From: Methanobacteriota archaeon
Lineage (GTDB): Archaea > Methanobacteriota > Methanobacteria > Methanobacteriales > Methanobacteriaceae
Direction of reading: 5' to 3'
DNA: 10,712 nucleotides
Assembly: GCA_023440975.1 (NCBI GenBank)
Contig: JAEZRD010000030.1
Coordinates: 1-10,712 of the forward strand
The stretch's first letter is position 1. Every line of letters begins with the position of its first letter. The translations under genes and the position numbers were made by a program. A model generated the notes under the pieces. It was not told the DNA's origin, ran no database searches, and saw nothing but the letters and a program-made list of their open reading frames with translations. Positions 1-7,185 of this stretch are shown one piece after another.

Positions 1-30
1 CTCATATAAATACCATATTATGGAACTCAT
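1..30 (-). CDS. ehaP: EhaP polyferredoxin, first 10 codons only (partial)
   Basis: An ATG at 30..28 opens a frame that runs off the left edge and reads MSSIIWYLYE. An AAGGT ribosome binding site (38-42, minus strand) lies 7 bases upstream. The gene starts 40 bp after the ehaO stop and in the same direction. In the known eha order the gene after ehaO is ehaP, a polyferredoxin with several [4Fe-4S] clusters that passes electrons between the hydrogenase core and ferredoxin. The MSS.IWYLYE start agrees with my recollection of EhaP N-termini. No cysteine motif is inside the window, so the call rests on gene order, the start signal and the first residues. Confidence 0.7.
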   Translation of the reverse strand, partial: MSSIIWYLYE

Positions 31-70
31 TTTCTTTACCTTAATTTTATCTTCAATTTTTTAATTATTT

Positions 71-1189
71 TTAGAATATATCTCGTATTGTTGTTTCTCC
101 AGTATCCATATTTAGGATACCTACTCTTTCTGCACATGCTAAACATGGATCTACTGATGCATATGTTGTTACTGCATCTGCTACAGTAGCTACTCTTTTT
201 AGCATGAAGTTTTCACATGAATCTATATTCATTATACTTGGTGTTCGTATACTAATGTGTTTAATTAAATTTCCATTAGTTTCACACATATAAGCTACTT
301 CACCACGTGGAGCTTCATTTCTCCAATCTGCATAACCTGTTCCTATTTCAACAGGTATACGTACATCTCCTTCAGGAATATTATCAATAGCTTGATGTAT
401 TAAATCTATTGATTGAACTATTTCATCGTAACGATTCATGGTTCTTGCGAAGTTATCTCCTTCTTTTCTCCATATTGGTTTGAAATCAAAATAATCTTTA
501 TAAGTTGGGTGTGGTTCTCGATAATCATGTTTTAATCCACTTGCTCTACCTATTGGACCTACTGCTCTGCCTTTAAGAGCTTCTTCACGAGTCATTATAC
601 CTACGCCTTTAGTACGCAAGCCTACTAATGGTCCTTCTTCGAATAGTTTTTTGTGGATTTCAAAGTCTTCTTCGACATGAGATATTCTTTCAAGTATTGC
701 ATCTAAATGTTCTTGTTTTGCATCCATTCTTACTCCACCAACAACATTCCAACCCATATTTACCCGATTTCCGGTTAATAATTCTATTGCATCCATTACA
801 TATTCTCTTAAGTTTAAAACATCCATGTATAAAGTTTCATGATCCATTGTTTTAAAGAATGTGGAGTTAGCAAGTAAATGTGATTGTACTCTGTCTAATT
901 CGTTTGTTATTACTCTTAAAAATTGAGCTCTAGGTGGTGCTTGAACATCACTGATTTTTTCTATTGTTTCTGCAAATGTTTGTGTGTGTTCATAGGAGCA
1001 TATTCCACATATACGTTCTGCAAGGTAAATATCTTTTTGCCAGGTTTTACCTTCCATTATTTTTTCTATTCCTCTATGAACATAACCATAATCTATTTCT
1101 GCATCAATAACTCTTTCTCCTTGAGTTTTGAGTTTTAATCTTAATGGTTCTTTTAATCCTGGATGTATAGGACCTATTGGTAAAATCAT
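71..1189 (-). CDS. ehaO: Energy-converting hydrogenase A large (Ni-Fe) subunit EhaO
   Basis: This is the catalytic large subunit of a membrane-bound group 4 [NiFe] hydrogenase (372 aa). It carries the Ni-Fe centre where H2 is split or formed. The N-terminus has the NuoD-like GPIHPG motif (residues 6-11). The first Ni-ligand pair is RICGIC at residues 59-64 (C61, C64). The second is DPCLAC at 347-352 (C349, C352), followed by AER. All four Ni-binding cysteines are therefore present. Only 20 residues follow the last cysteine, and Arg stands where many hydrogenases have the His next to the maturation cleavage site, as in other group 4 enzymes. No membrane segments are visible, so it should sit on the cytoplasmic face with EhaN and EhaJ. 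The gene starts 11 bp after ehaN with an AAGTGAT ribosome binding site. Order and motifs fit EhaO rather than EhbN, because the NuoH-like gene lies before the small subunit here, not after the large one. Confidence 0.93.
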   Translation of the reverse strand: MILPIGPIHPGLKEPLRLKLKTQGERVIDAEIDYGYVHRGIEKIMEGKTWQKDIYLAERICGICSYEHTQTFAETIEKISDVQAPPRAQFLRVITNELDRVQSHLLANSTFFKTMDHETLYMDVLNLREYVMDAIELLTGNRVNMGWNVVGGVRMDAKQEHLDAILERISHVEEDFEIHKKLFEEGPLVGLRTKGVGIMTREEALKGRAVGPIGRASGLKHDYREPHPTYKDYFDFKPIWRKEGDNFARTMNRYDEIVQSIDLIHQAIDNIPEGDVRIPVEIGTGYADWRNEAPRGEVAYMCETNGNLIKHISIRTPSIMNIDSCENFMLKRVATVADAVTTYASVDPCLACAERVGILNMDTGETTIRDIF

Positions 1190-1200
1190 AATATCACTTC

Positions 1201-1662
1201 TTACTCGTCCTTGTTTTTATCTATTTTAGCTCTAGCTGCTATAGCGTCGGGTCCAACAGCTAATATTGCTTCTAATATTTCGTTAGGTCTTGGAGGGCAT
1301 CCTGGTATTTCAGCAGCTATTGGTATGAAATTTGATGCTGGTGCATTCACAGTTCCTCCTTCTTGATTAAACACGTCCCCTGATTGTGGACAATTTCCTA
1401 TTGCCACTACAATTTTAGGTTCTGGCATTTTAGTGTAAATTCTTCTTAAATTTTCTTTCCAATGATCTGTTACTGCTCCTGTGAGTAAGATTACATCTGC
1501 TTCACGAGGATTGTTATGAACATATATTCCATATTGTTCCAAATCATATCTAGGACTTGTTAAAGATACTAATTCAGTATCACATCCATTACAACCTCCA
1601 CAGTTAACTATACATACATGGATGGATGTTTTCCTAAATATATTTTTTAGATCATCGAACAT
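1201..1662 (-). CDS. ehaN: Energy-converting hydrogenase A small subunit EhaN
   Basis: This 153-residue NuoB-like electron-transfer subunit holds the [4Fe-4S] cluster nearest the Ni-Fe site. The cluster ligands are visible as CNGCD (C24, C27), GNCPQSG (C91) and GCPPRP (C122). Two further cysteines (C17, C21) precede the first pair in the CIVNCGGCNGC stretch. There is no twin-arginine signal, as expected for cytoplasm-facing group 4 enzymes. The C-terminus is short and charged (ARAKIDKNKDE), and the classical second and third clusters of uptake hydrogenase small subunits are missing, which is normal for this group. The start has an AAGGTAA ribosome binding site and lies 15 bp after ehaM; ehaO follows after 11 bp. 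EhaN passes electrons between EhaO and the polyferredoxin/ferredoxin subunits EhaP and EhaQ (family knowledge). Confidence 0.93.
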   Translation of the reverse strand: MFDDLKNIFRKTSIHVCIVNCGGCNGCDTELVSLTSPRYDLEQYGIYVHNNPREADVILLTGAVTDHWKENLRRIYTKMPEPKIVVAIGNCPQSGDVFNQEGGTVNAPASNFIPIAAEIPGCPPRPNEILEAILAVGPDAIAARAKIDKNKDE

Positions 1663-1677
1663 CTTATTACCTTCTAA

Positions 1678-2070
1678 TTATTCATAATTTTCTTTTAAAA
1701 CAAGTAGGAGTTTATTTCTACCTTCTTGTAAGATTTCATTGTAATCAGCACCATTAATTAATTTTTTAGCTAATGGTAAGCGAATTTTATCACCTTGTTC
1801 AACTGTTACGATTCCTAATACATCTATAAACCATTGTAAATGTAAATCAACATATAATTTACGATGTAATGCATCATGTAGTGCTGATTGATAAGTTGCA
1901 TGTAAAGAGTCAATTTGACTCATATCTAAGTTTTCAATGAATATTTCATTCATTTCATCAACTGAAATATTGAATTCTTTACTTAATGGTTCAATAATAT
2001 CTTCTTGCCATTTGAATGATTCAATTTCTCTTAATTTCATTTGATAAAGTAAATCGTTATCCTTAGACAT
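1678..2070 (-). CDS. ehaM: EhaM, soluble subunit of unknown function
   Basis: This predicted soluble, mostly helical protein (130 aa from ATG 2070) lies between the membrane genes and the catalytic genes, in the position of ehaM. It has no membrane segment, no cysteine and no cofactor motif that I recognise. Residues 57-77 carry four histidines (H57, H65, H69, H77), including an HxxxH pair that could bind metal, but this is only a suggestion. An in-frame TTG at 2082 would add four residues (MKII). I prefer ATG 2070 because ATG is used by the neighbours, although the upstream ribosome binding site (AAGAGTTGA) is weak for either start. The gene begins about 30 bp after ehaL and ends 15 bp before ehaN. 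The call is by position in a fully collinear operon. A role in assembly or in linking the modules is inference. Confidence 0.8.
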   Translation of the reverse strand: MSKDNDLLYQMKLREIESFKWQEDIIEPLSKEFNISVDEMNEIFIENLDMSQIDSLHATYQSALHDALHRKLYVDLHLQWFIDVLGIVTVEQGDKIRLPLAKKLINGADYNEILQEGRNKLLLVLKENYE

Positions 2071-2100
2071 TATAATTTTCAACTCTTTTTATTCATTTTT

Positions 2101-2430
2101 TTATAATATAAATATGTAATTTGTAATTATCCAGATTATTGCTGCTACGATTATTCCTATTACAGTTTCTTTTCTCCCATAACCTGGTCTCATACCCATA
2201 ACAAATCCTATTAATAGTAATGCTATGGCTATTATTATCATTGATAATGCATGTGGTAGTAATCCAAAGTTAAATAATAGCACCCAACCTATTATAGCCA
2301 TTATTAAGGCTATGATATCTATTTTTTGGATAATAAATATTTCTCCATGCCATTTATAACTTACTAGTAATCCTAAAACAGATCCTACTAGGAAAGTTAA
2401 TAAATATATTAATAAAGGTGCTAAATCCAT
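2101..2430 (-). CDS. ehaL: EhaL, small integral membrane subunit
   Basis: This 109-residue very hydrophobic protein has about four membrane segments (near residues 4-24, 31-49, 55-77 and 89-108), with short basic loops such as SYKWHGE and RPGYGRKE. No cofactor-binding motif is visible. It sits 16 bp after ehaK and before ehaM, which is the place of ehaL in the eha operon. A clear ribosome binding site, GAGGT, precedes the ATG by about 9 bases. Such small subunits are characteristic of Eha and have no assigned individual job. It is presumably part of the membrane arm that couples electron flow to ion movement. The name comes from gene order rather than from a diagnostic motif. Confidence 0.8.
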   Translation of the reverse strand: MDLAPLLIYLLTFLVGSVLGLLVSYKWHGEIFIIQKIDIIALIMAIIGWVLLFNFGLLPHALSMIIIAIALLLIGFVMGMRPGYGRKETVIGIIVAAIIWIITNYIFIL

Positions 2431-2446
2431 TTTTTTTAAACCTCGA

Positions 2447-2716
2447 TTACACTGCTTTGTAAATATATAAGAATGATATTGCTATTATGATAATTGTTAC
2501 AAAGAACATTATCTTTTCTAATTTTTCATCAAATTCTGAAACTTTTTCTGTATCACTTTTGTATATTAATGGGAAAAAGAGAACTCCAATAAAGACTAAA
2601 GGTACACCTGATAGGAGCCCATATTGTCCCTGGAAGATACATACTAAAGCTGAACATACTGTGATACCTAATGCTACTAGGGATGCTAATAATATTATGC
2701 CATGTTCTTCTTTCAT
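2447..2716 (-). CDS. ehaK: EhaK, small integral membrane subunit
   Basis: This 89-residue membrane protein has a charged start (MKEEHG) and about three hydrophobic segments (residues 6-27, 32-51 and 69-88). A highly charged loop (KSDTEKVSEFDEKLEK) separates the second and third. It follows the NuoH-like ehaJ after a 40 bp gap and precedes ehaL by 16 bp, matching ehaK by position. The ribosome binding site is poor (AAGATGA). A seven-codon reading frame just upstream ends in a TGA that overlaps this ATG, but it has no ribosome binding site of its own and is probably chance. Its function within the membrane module is unknown. Confidence 0.8.
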   Translation of the reverse strand: MKEEHGIILLASLVALGITVCSALVCIFQGQYGLLSGVPLVFIGVLFFPLIYKSDTEKVSEFDEKLEKIMFFVTIIIIAISFLYIYKAV

Positions 2717-2756
2717 TTTAAATCATCTTTTTCCATATTTTCTTTATTTTATTTTT

Positions 2757-3620
2757 TTAAATTAGTAGGATTATTATTGAACCTACTGTACATATTATTG
2801 CTATTGAAATTTGAGTCATTACTGAATGGTTTGGATTTAACATTGGAGTAGTTGCACTTATAAATCCTGTAATAATTGATATTACAATCATTCCAATAAT
2901 TAAACCAAGAATTCCTATTGGTCCGAAGAAACAAACAAGGAATACCCATAGTAACATATACCATGCTACTGAATCAGTGAACATTAAAAATCCTCTTAAG
3001 AAACCGAAATGTTCTGTTTCAAATCCTGTAATTAAATCTTTAGCTTTTGTAATGCAAAAAGGATTGTATGGGGATTTACTTATTATTAAAGTGAAGAACA
3101 TTATAGCTGCTAGAGGCATTGATAATATTAAAGGTCCATGAACTGCTTGGTAACTAATTAAAGCACTTATATTTAATGTTCCAGTTTTAAGGAATATTAA
3201 TGCGAGAACTGCGAATAGAGGTAATTCTGCTGCTGCTGAGAAAACTGCTCTTACACAACTTAATTTACCATAAGGTGAACCACTACTACTTCCTGCATTA
3301 TGTTCTACAATTTTGTGAACAGCGTAAATACCGAATATTATTAGTAGTGAACTTTCAAGTACTGGTCCAACAATTACTCCTGTAACCCAAACTCCACAGA
3401 ATATTACAACAATAGCCACATAAAATGGTAGTGATGCTGTATCTGGGAAACTTGTTTCTTTGAAAAAGAACTTTAAACTGTGAATAAAGTATTGGATTAT
3501 AGGAGGACCTGGTCTAAGTTGAACACGTGCCATCACCTTCCTATGTAATCCTAAAAGTAAGCTTCCAAAGATAAAAGCTATAAGGACGTTGATAATAATA
3601 TTCGCCATTAAATTCATCAT
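2757..3620 (-). CDS. ehaJ: NuoH-like membrane anchor subunit EhaJ
   Basis: This 287-residue polytopic protein of the NuoH/EchB/HyfC family connects the small and large hydrogenase subunits to the membrane arm. The family signature is visible near the N-terminus: RKVMARVQLRPGPPIIQ (residues 27-43), followed by HSLKFFFKE (47-55), equivalent to the RxGPxxVG...D..KLFxKE region of complex I subunit NuoH. Roughly seven to eight hydrophobic segments follow. A conserved-looking loop (ETEHFGFLRG, near residue 205) resembles the E-rich cytoplasmic loop of NuoH. Three early Met codons exist. The AGGTG ribosome binding site (3625-3629) is 4 bases from the first ATG and 7 from the second (3617), so either could be used. 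It is the strongest complex-I-like membrane subunit in the operon. Its position four genes before the small subunit distinguishes eha from ehb. Confidence 0.92.
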   Translation of the reverse strand: MMNLMANIIINVLIAFIFGSLLLGLHRKVMARVQLRPGPPIIQYFIHSLKFFFKETSFPDTASLPFYVAIVVIFCGVWVTGVIVGPVLESSLLIIFGIYAVHKIVEHNAGSSSGSPYGKLSCVRAVFSAAAELPLFAVLALIFLKTGTLNISALISYQAVHGPLILSMPLAAIMFFTLIISKSPYNPFCITKAKDLITGFETEHFGFLRGFLMFTDSVAWYMLLWVFLVCFFGPIGILGLIIGMIVISIITGFISATTPMLNPNHSVMTQISIAIICTVGSIIILLI

Positions 3621-3656
3621 AACACACCTAAATATAATTTAAGTACATAAAACCTT

Positions 3657-3866
3657 TTAATATCCTGTAAATGGTTCTTGTACTCTTTCCTCCATTTCGT
3701 CTTTTGTAGGTTTAGCCATATTAAGTAAACCGAATGAAAGTATGAATAATGGTATGCATATGATAGCTAACGCTAAAGTTACATACTCGGATGTGAAAAA
3801 TCCGCATATAATACCTAATAGTGATGCTACAAGTAAAATGTAACTAATTATTTTAATTTTATTCAT
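3657..3866 (-). CDS. ehaI: EhaI, small two-helix membrane subunit
   Basis: This is the smallest gene of the operon (69 aa). It has two hydrophobic segments (residues 5-22 and 29-48) and a charged C-terminal tail (KPTKDEMEERVQEPFTGY) that should be cytoplasmic. It has a perfect GGTGA ribosome binding site at 3872-3876, 5 bases before the ATG. That is one of the best ribosome binding sites in the cluster and supports real translation despite the small size. It lies 13 bp after ehaH and 36 bp before ehaJ. No motif gives a function. The assignment is by position. Confidence 0.8.
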   Translation of the reverse strand: MNKIKIISYILLVASLLGIICGFFTSEYVTLALAIICIPLFILSFGLLNMAKPTKDEMEERVQEPFTGY

Positions 3867-3879
3867 AATTTTTCACCTA

Positions 3880-4560
3880 CTAAATTACTTTAATTATTAT
3901 TAATAATATTTCAATTGCTCTTATCATGATAAATAATGAGCTTAAATGTATTATAAGTATGAATGGAGATCCTGGAGTTCTGAACATTTCAGCTTTTGTT
4001 GCGAAAAATGGTGCTATACCAGTTTCACCGCAAATTCCAATGAATAATAAAATAGCTCCAAACATCATCATTGGAGTTGTATATGTCATTTTTGCAATTT
4101 CAATTAAACTTAATGTACCTGTACTTGCAAGTACTATACATGCTCCTCCAAATAATGGTAAACTACACATCATAGCTATAAGTCCATATTGATAAGCTGC
4201 ATCTAGCACATCTACTTGTTTTACTGCAGATACAATACCTATGTTAACTATTCCTACAAGAGACATGAATAAAGTGAAGTTATATAAATCTCCTGTAATC
4301 ATTGCTCCTGCAGTTGCAATACCACAGATTATAGCTAAGAACCTTCTTTGCTTAAATTCGGATAATCCAACTCCAACTTTAGTATCTTCTAATTTACCAA
4401 AACTAGCTTCAACTTGTGTTTCTGGACGACTTAAAGCAATTAAGACTGTGAATAGTATGATAACTACAAACATGAACAAATGGAATGGATTAATATAAAA
4501 AACAATATCTCCTAAAGGTACTGTTCCTAAAATATGTCCTCCTAAACTATCAATTATCAT
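3880..4560 (-). CDS. ehaH: EhaH, short antiporter-like (MrpD/NuoM-related) membrane subunit
   Basis: This 226-residue protein has about six membrane segments. It contains TGDLYNF (residues 89-95), closely resembling the TGDLFNLF signature of MrpD/NuoM-type ion-pumping subunits. Near the C-terminus, GIAPFFATKAEMFRTPGSP (181-199) resembles the conserved Lys-containing KxxxxP...P helix region. Full MrpD/NuoM proteins are about 450-500 residues, so this one covers only part of the fold. By my eye alignment, the key acidic residue of the TGDLFNLFVFFE motif is replaced by Ser (S100), while a Lys (K189) is kept. It lies 16 bp after ehaG and 13 bp before ehaI. The name follows from operon order. The antiporter relationship is inferred from motifs and was not tested by alignment. 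Confidence 0.83.
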   Translation of the reverse strand: MIIDSLGGHILGTVPLGDIVFYINPFHLFMFVVIILFTVLIALSRPETQVEASFGKLEDTKVGVGLSEFKQRRFLAIICGIATAGAMITGDLYNFTLFMSLVGIVNIGIVSAVKQVDVLDAAYQYGLIAMMCSLPLFGGACIVLASTGTLSLIEIAKMTYTTPMMMFGAILLFIGICGETGIAPFFATKAEMFRTPGSPFILIIHLSSLFIMIRAIEILLIIIKVI

Positions 4561-4576
4561 AAACTCTTCATCTCAC

Positions 4577-5248
4577 TCATTTTCTATTATATTCTTCTCT
4601 CATGAGAGTACCTATTACTCCCATTTTACCTGCAACTTTTAGTAATAATCCAAATGCTGCTAGGAATAAACTTAATAACCATAATTCAGGGATTGCAAAG
4701 AATAATGCAAATCCTATTAACCATAAACACCATGCTACTCCACTAATTCCACTTAAACCATTAATAAAGTTAACTGGTAATCCTCTTGCTTTTCTACAGA
4801 ATACATAAAATATTAATCCTGCACCAGCGATTACTCCTCCAGTAAATCCACTAGCCCATATACCATAACCTACTAGGATTAATGCTATGAAATTTGGAGC
4901 AGTTGTCATTATTTCCATGTCTGACACTAAAGGTAAAGGTAAGAATGATGCTTTTTTATCCATTTTATGCATTTCACGAGAGAGTAATATTTCACTTATA
5001 GCTAAAGTTTCAGCTAAATCAACTGTAAAACCTGGAAGGACTAATGCTTCTGCTAAATCTGTTCCTAAAGCGGCTACAACCATAAGCATAGCTAGTCCTA
5101 CAATATCTGTAAGTATTAAAATTTGAATGTCTCTTTTTTCTATTGCTATTCCAGTTAATCCTATAAATGCCACTATTAATGCAGCATAAAATGCTGGTAA
5201 ATACATATTTAGAAATGTTGTTGGAACAGTTGCTGGGATATATACCAT
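4577..5248 (-). CDS. ehaG: EhaG, polytopic membrane subunit
   Basis: This 223-residue protein has about six membrane helices. The N-terminal half contains DIVGLAMLMVVAALG and then DLAEALVLPGFTVDLAETL (residues 64-82). This stretch recalls the PxPQALVLTAIVI helix of MrpC/NuoK-type subunits, but the match is loose. A basic/acidic loop (LSREMHKMDKKA, 89-100) separates it from the C-terminal half. The gene begins on the base next to the ehaF stop, with no gap, and has a strong GGAGG ribosome binding site 9 bases upstream located inside the end of ehaF, so the two genes are probably translated in a coupled way. The end is basic (MREEYNRK). The function in ion translocation is inferred from context. 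Confidence 0.82.
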   Translation of the reverse strand: MVYIPATVPTTFLNMYLPAFYAALIVAFIGLTGIAIEKRDIQILILTDIVGLAMLMVVAALGTDLAEALVLPGFTVDLAETLAISEILLSREMHKMDKKASFLPLPLVSDMEIMTTAPNFIALILVGYGIWASGFTGGVIAGAGLIFYVFCRKARGLPVNFINGLSGISGVAWCLWLIGFALFFAIPELWLLSLFLAAFGLLLKVAGKMGVIGTLMREEYNRK

Positions 5249-5842
5249 TTAATTATCCCTCCGGTTCTGTTTGATATGTGCTTTCCTATTATTTTCTTCA
5301 ACTTTAGAGGACAATCTGTCACCTGTAGATATAGCTGTTTTCACATCATTTTTTATAACTTCTTCATCATTTTTATGATTCATTGTGAAATTTAAAGCTA
5401 ACCATGAAGCTATAATGAAAGCCATCATAAGAATACTGGATTCAAGTATTGTATCGAATCCTCTTGTATAATAAAGAACTTCATCAATAAGACCACCAGG
5501 TGATGAATATATAGTAGTACCGAAGTATTTACTTATTCCTGCCATATATTGACTTATTGGTGTCATATACGCCGTAATTTTACCTAGTTCCACACTATTT
5601 TCTGGGTATTGTGGTCTGATTATTCCGGGTGTTCCTAAAACTTCTCCACCACGATCATATGGTGCTAAATGTAATCCAGAGTTTACTTGTTCTTGTGGTG
5701 CTGGTCTGGTATAAGGTTGATCAGCATTAAGTGCTACTGGAATTAGAAATCCTACTATTAAAAATAGTGCCATGACTAATGCGAATAGTCTTGGAATATT
5801 TTTTGGTTTAGCTAATGCATTCCATATATCTCCAATTCTCAT
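5249..5842 (-). CDS. ehaF: EhaF, MbhE-like membrane subunit with a large loop
   Basis: This 197-residue protein has one N-terminal membrane helix (residues 19-38), then a long hydrophilic region (39-115) that is likely exposed outside the membrane. Next comes GGLIDEVLYYTRGFDTILESSIL (116-138) leading into a second helix (about 136-152), and then a strongly charged cytoplasmic tail (153-197). The YxRGFDTxxE pattern (R127, G128, D130, T131, E134) resembles MbhE and the C-terminal part of MrpA (RGxDTxGE), which supports a relation to antiporter accessory subunits. It starts 4 bp inside ehaE (ATGA overlap), with a G-rich ribosome binding site (GGGGG) about 8 bases upstream. The start codon is the first ATG after that site. 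Confidence 0.83.
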   Translation of the reverse strand: MRIGDIWNALAKPKNIPRLFALVMALFLIVGFLIPVALNADQPYTRPAPQEQVNSGLHLAPYDRGGEVLGTPGIIRPQYPENSVELGKITAYMTPISQYMAGISKYFGTTIYSSPGGLIDEVLYYTRGFDTILESSILMMAFIIASWLALNFTMNHKNDEEVIKNDVKTAISTGDRLSSKVEENNRKAHIKQNRRDN

Positions 5843-6099
5843 ACATCAGCCCCCAATTCTTCTAGACGTGTTACTGCACGGAATAAAATTAAGGTAATTA
5901 CCATTGTAGTACCTATGAATGTTATTACTGCTAGAGTATGGTTGTATGATAAGAATATTAATGATACTCCTACACTTGGTATTTCTGTATTGATTAATCT
6001 TATTATTGGGTCTTTTACTCCTGGACCCCATACTACAGCTAAACTTCCAACTACTGAAAGTATTATTCCTAAATAAAACCAAATTTGAAGATCAAACAT
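5839..6099 (-). CDS. ehaE: EhaE, small membrane subunit
   Basis: This 86-residue protein has three hydrophobic segments (residues 5-24, 36-51 and 54-74) and an acidic tail (RLEELGADV). Two candidate starts exist: ATG 6105 (MEMFDLQ) and ATG 6099 (MFDLQ). The GGAGGG ribosome binding site (6108-6113, minus strand) is only 2 bases from the first but 8 bases from the second, so I chose 6099. Either way the gene overlaps the end of ehaD, which suggests coupled translation. Its downstream end overlaps ehaF by 4 bp. No catalytic motif is visible. The assignment follows eha gene order. Confidence 0.8.
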   Translation of the reverse strand: MFDLQIWFYLGIILSVVGSLAVVWGPGVKDPIIRLINTEIPSVGVSLIFLSYNHTLAVITFIGTTMVITLILFRAVTRLEELGADV

Positions 6100-6370
6100 T
6101 TCCATTGCCCTCCAAGTTTTTGGATCTTATCTCATTAACTTTTAAAAGAGATAATAGGAATACTATGATGGATAATGGACTAAGAAGTGCTACTAAGAAT
6201 GCTATATCTAAATATTGGAATGCAACCATTGCTAAGAATAATCCTGCATCTGTTAATGATAGCATTATTAGTTTGTCTAATGGTTTTCGTAGTAGTATTA
6301 TTCCAATTGATCCAACTACTAGTAATACTACTGCTATACTTGTTATATCTATAAAGTTTAAAGGATTCAT
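6092..6370 (-). CDS. ehaD: EhaD, MbhD-like small membrane subunit
   Basis: This 92-residue protein has three hydrophobic segments and a charged C-terminus. The middle part LRKPLDKLIMLSLTDAGLFL (residues 27-46), followed by FQYLDIAFLVALLSPLSIIVFLL, follows the pattern of MbhD and the matching part of MrpA (basic residues, then a helix, then a short (P/L)D(I/L)A motif, then a helix). I see this as a likely relationship, not proven. It starts 12 bp after the ehaC stop with an AAGGT ribosome binding site that overlaps that stop codon. Its 3' end overlaps ehaE. Confidence 0.8.
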   Translation of the reverse strand: MNPLNFIDITSIAVVLLVVGSIGIILLRKPLDKLIMLSLTDAGLFLAMVAFQYLDIAFLVALLSPLSIIVFLLSLLKVNEIRSKNLEGNGNV

Positions 6371-6382
6371 GTTTCTCTAACC

Positions 6383-6655
6383 TTATCCATCTTCTTTATC
6401 TAAAAGTATTTCATTATCTAACTTTTTAAGAGAGTATGCTATTGCATTACTACTTAAAGTACTTGTTACGAAGAATGTAGCTGCTACTATGAAACCAAAC
6501 ATTGATTGGGAGTATAGGGCTATGACTGCTGTTACACCGAAGTCTATTACATTTATGTATAATAGTTTTTCAACACGGTTAGATGTAACAAGTGATCGTA
6601 ATGCCATTAATATTATTATAATACCAATGATTGAAATGTATATTTCGTTAGCCAT
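6383..6655 (-). CDS. ehaC: EhaC, small membrane subunit
   Basis: This 90-residue protein has three hydrophobic segments (residues 5-22, 34-48 and 52-73) and an acidic cytoplasmic-type tail (KKLDNEILLDKEDG). The layout of three short helices with a basic NRVEKLL loop after the first resembles NuoK/MrpC-sized subunits, but I cannot support a specific homology by eye. It lies 26 bp after ehaB, with an AGGATG ribosome binding site, and 12 bp before ehaD. The name comes from its place in the collinear eha operon. Confidence 0.8.
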   Translation of the reverse strand: MANEIYISIIGIIIILMALRSLVTSNRVEKLLYINVIDFGVTAVIALYSQSMFGFIVAATFFVTSTLSSNAIAYSLKKLDNEILLDKEDG

Positions 6656-6681
6656 CTTTCTACATCCTGTTAATTTAATAA

Positions 6682-7185
6682 TTATGATTCATTTGTATAT
6701 CTATTCATTATTTTAGCTATTTTTCCAAGTGTTCTTGAGGAGTATTTGTGATATATTCCTTGTACGAGTAATATAGCGATTACTGCTCCACATATGAACA
6801 TTTGTGGTGTCATTCCTAAGAATGTGGTAAATATGAATACTAGTACTGTCATTGTTAGTGATCCAGTTGTACCAGCATATCCTGGGTCTGAACATAATCT
6901 GTTTCCTATGAATACGAGTAATGCTGCTATTAATCCTCCTTGGAATCCGCAAGCCATTATTGCTATTGAGCTTATTAATGTTCCTGCTGATGCATCTGGT
7001 GAACATAATATGTTTCCTTGGAAGAATCCTCCGGCCAAGTCTCCTTTTCTTTCTTGTATGTCATGGCCTACAATGTTTGCTCCTTGTACTCCGGGCATTT
7101 CAGGTAATCCGAAGTATGTATCTACTATTACGAAGTTTAGGAGTGATATGATTGTTGCTAATATGATTCCTATTATTATGTTCAT
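6682..7185 (-). CDS. ehaB: EhaB, membrane subunit
   Basis: This 167-residue membrane protein begins with a hydrophobic helix (MNIIIGIILATIISLLNF). A hydrophilic segment rich in Gly, Asp and Gln (about residues 26-62) follows, then three or more helices and a basic C-terminal tail. The open frame extends 40 codons further upstream (to 7305), but that stretch is the antisense-frame shadow of ehaA and reads as non-membrane sequence. ATG 7185 has a good AGAGGAAG ribosome binding site and overlaps the ehaA stop by 4 bp (ATGA), so it is chosen. Two cysteines (C57 and C93, both in CS(P/D) contexts) occur near loop regions. No cofactor motif is recognised. Confidence 0.83.
   Translation of the reverse strand: MNIIIGIILATIISLLNFVIVDTYFGLPEMPGVQGANIVGHDIQERKGDLAGGFFQGNILCSPDASAGTLISSIAIMACGFQGGLIAALLVFIGNRLCSDPGYAGTTGSLTMTVLVFIFTTFLGMTPQMFICGAVIAILLVQGIYHKYSSRTLGKIAKIMNRYTNES

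Noticed and set aside
2713..2736. Seven-codon frame (MEKDDLK) whose stop overlaps the ehaK start
   Set aside because: It has no ribosome binding site and is very short. Overlap with the ATG is likely chance in this A-rich spacer.
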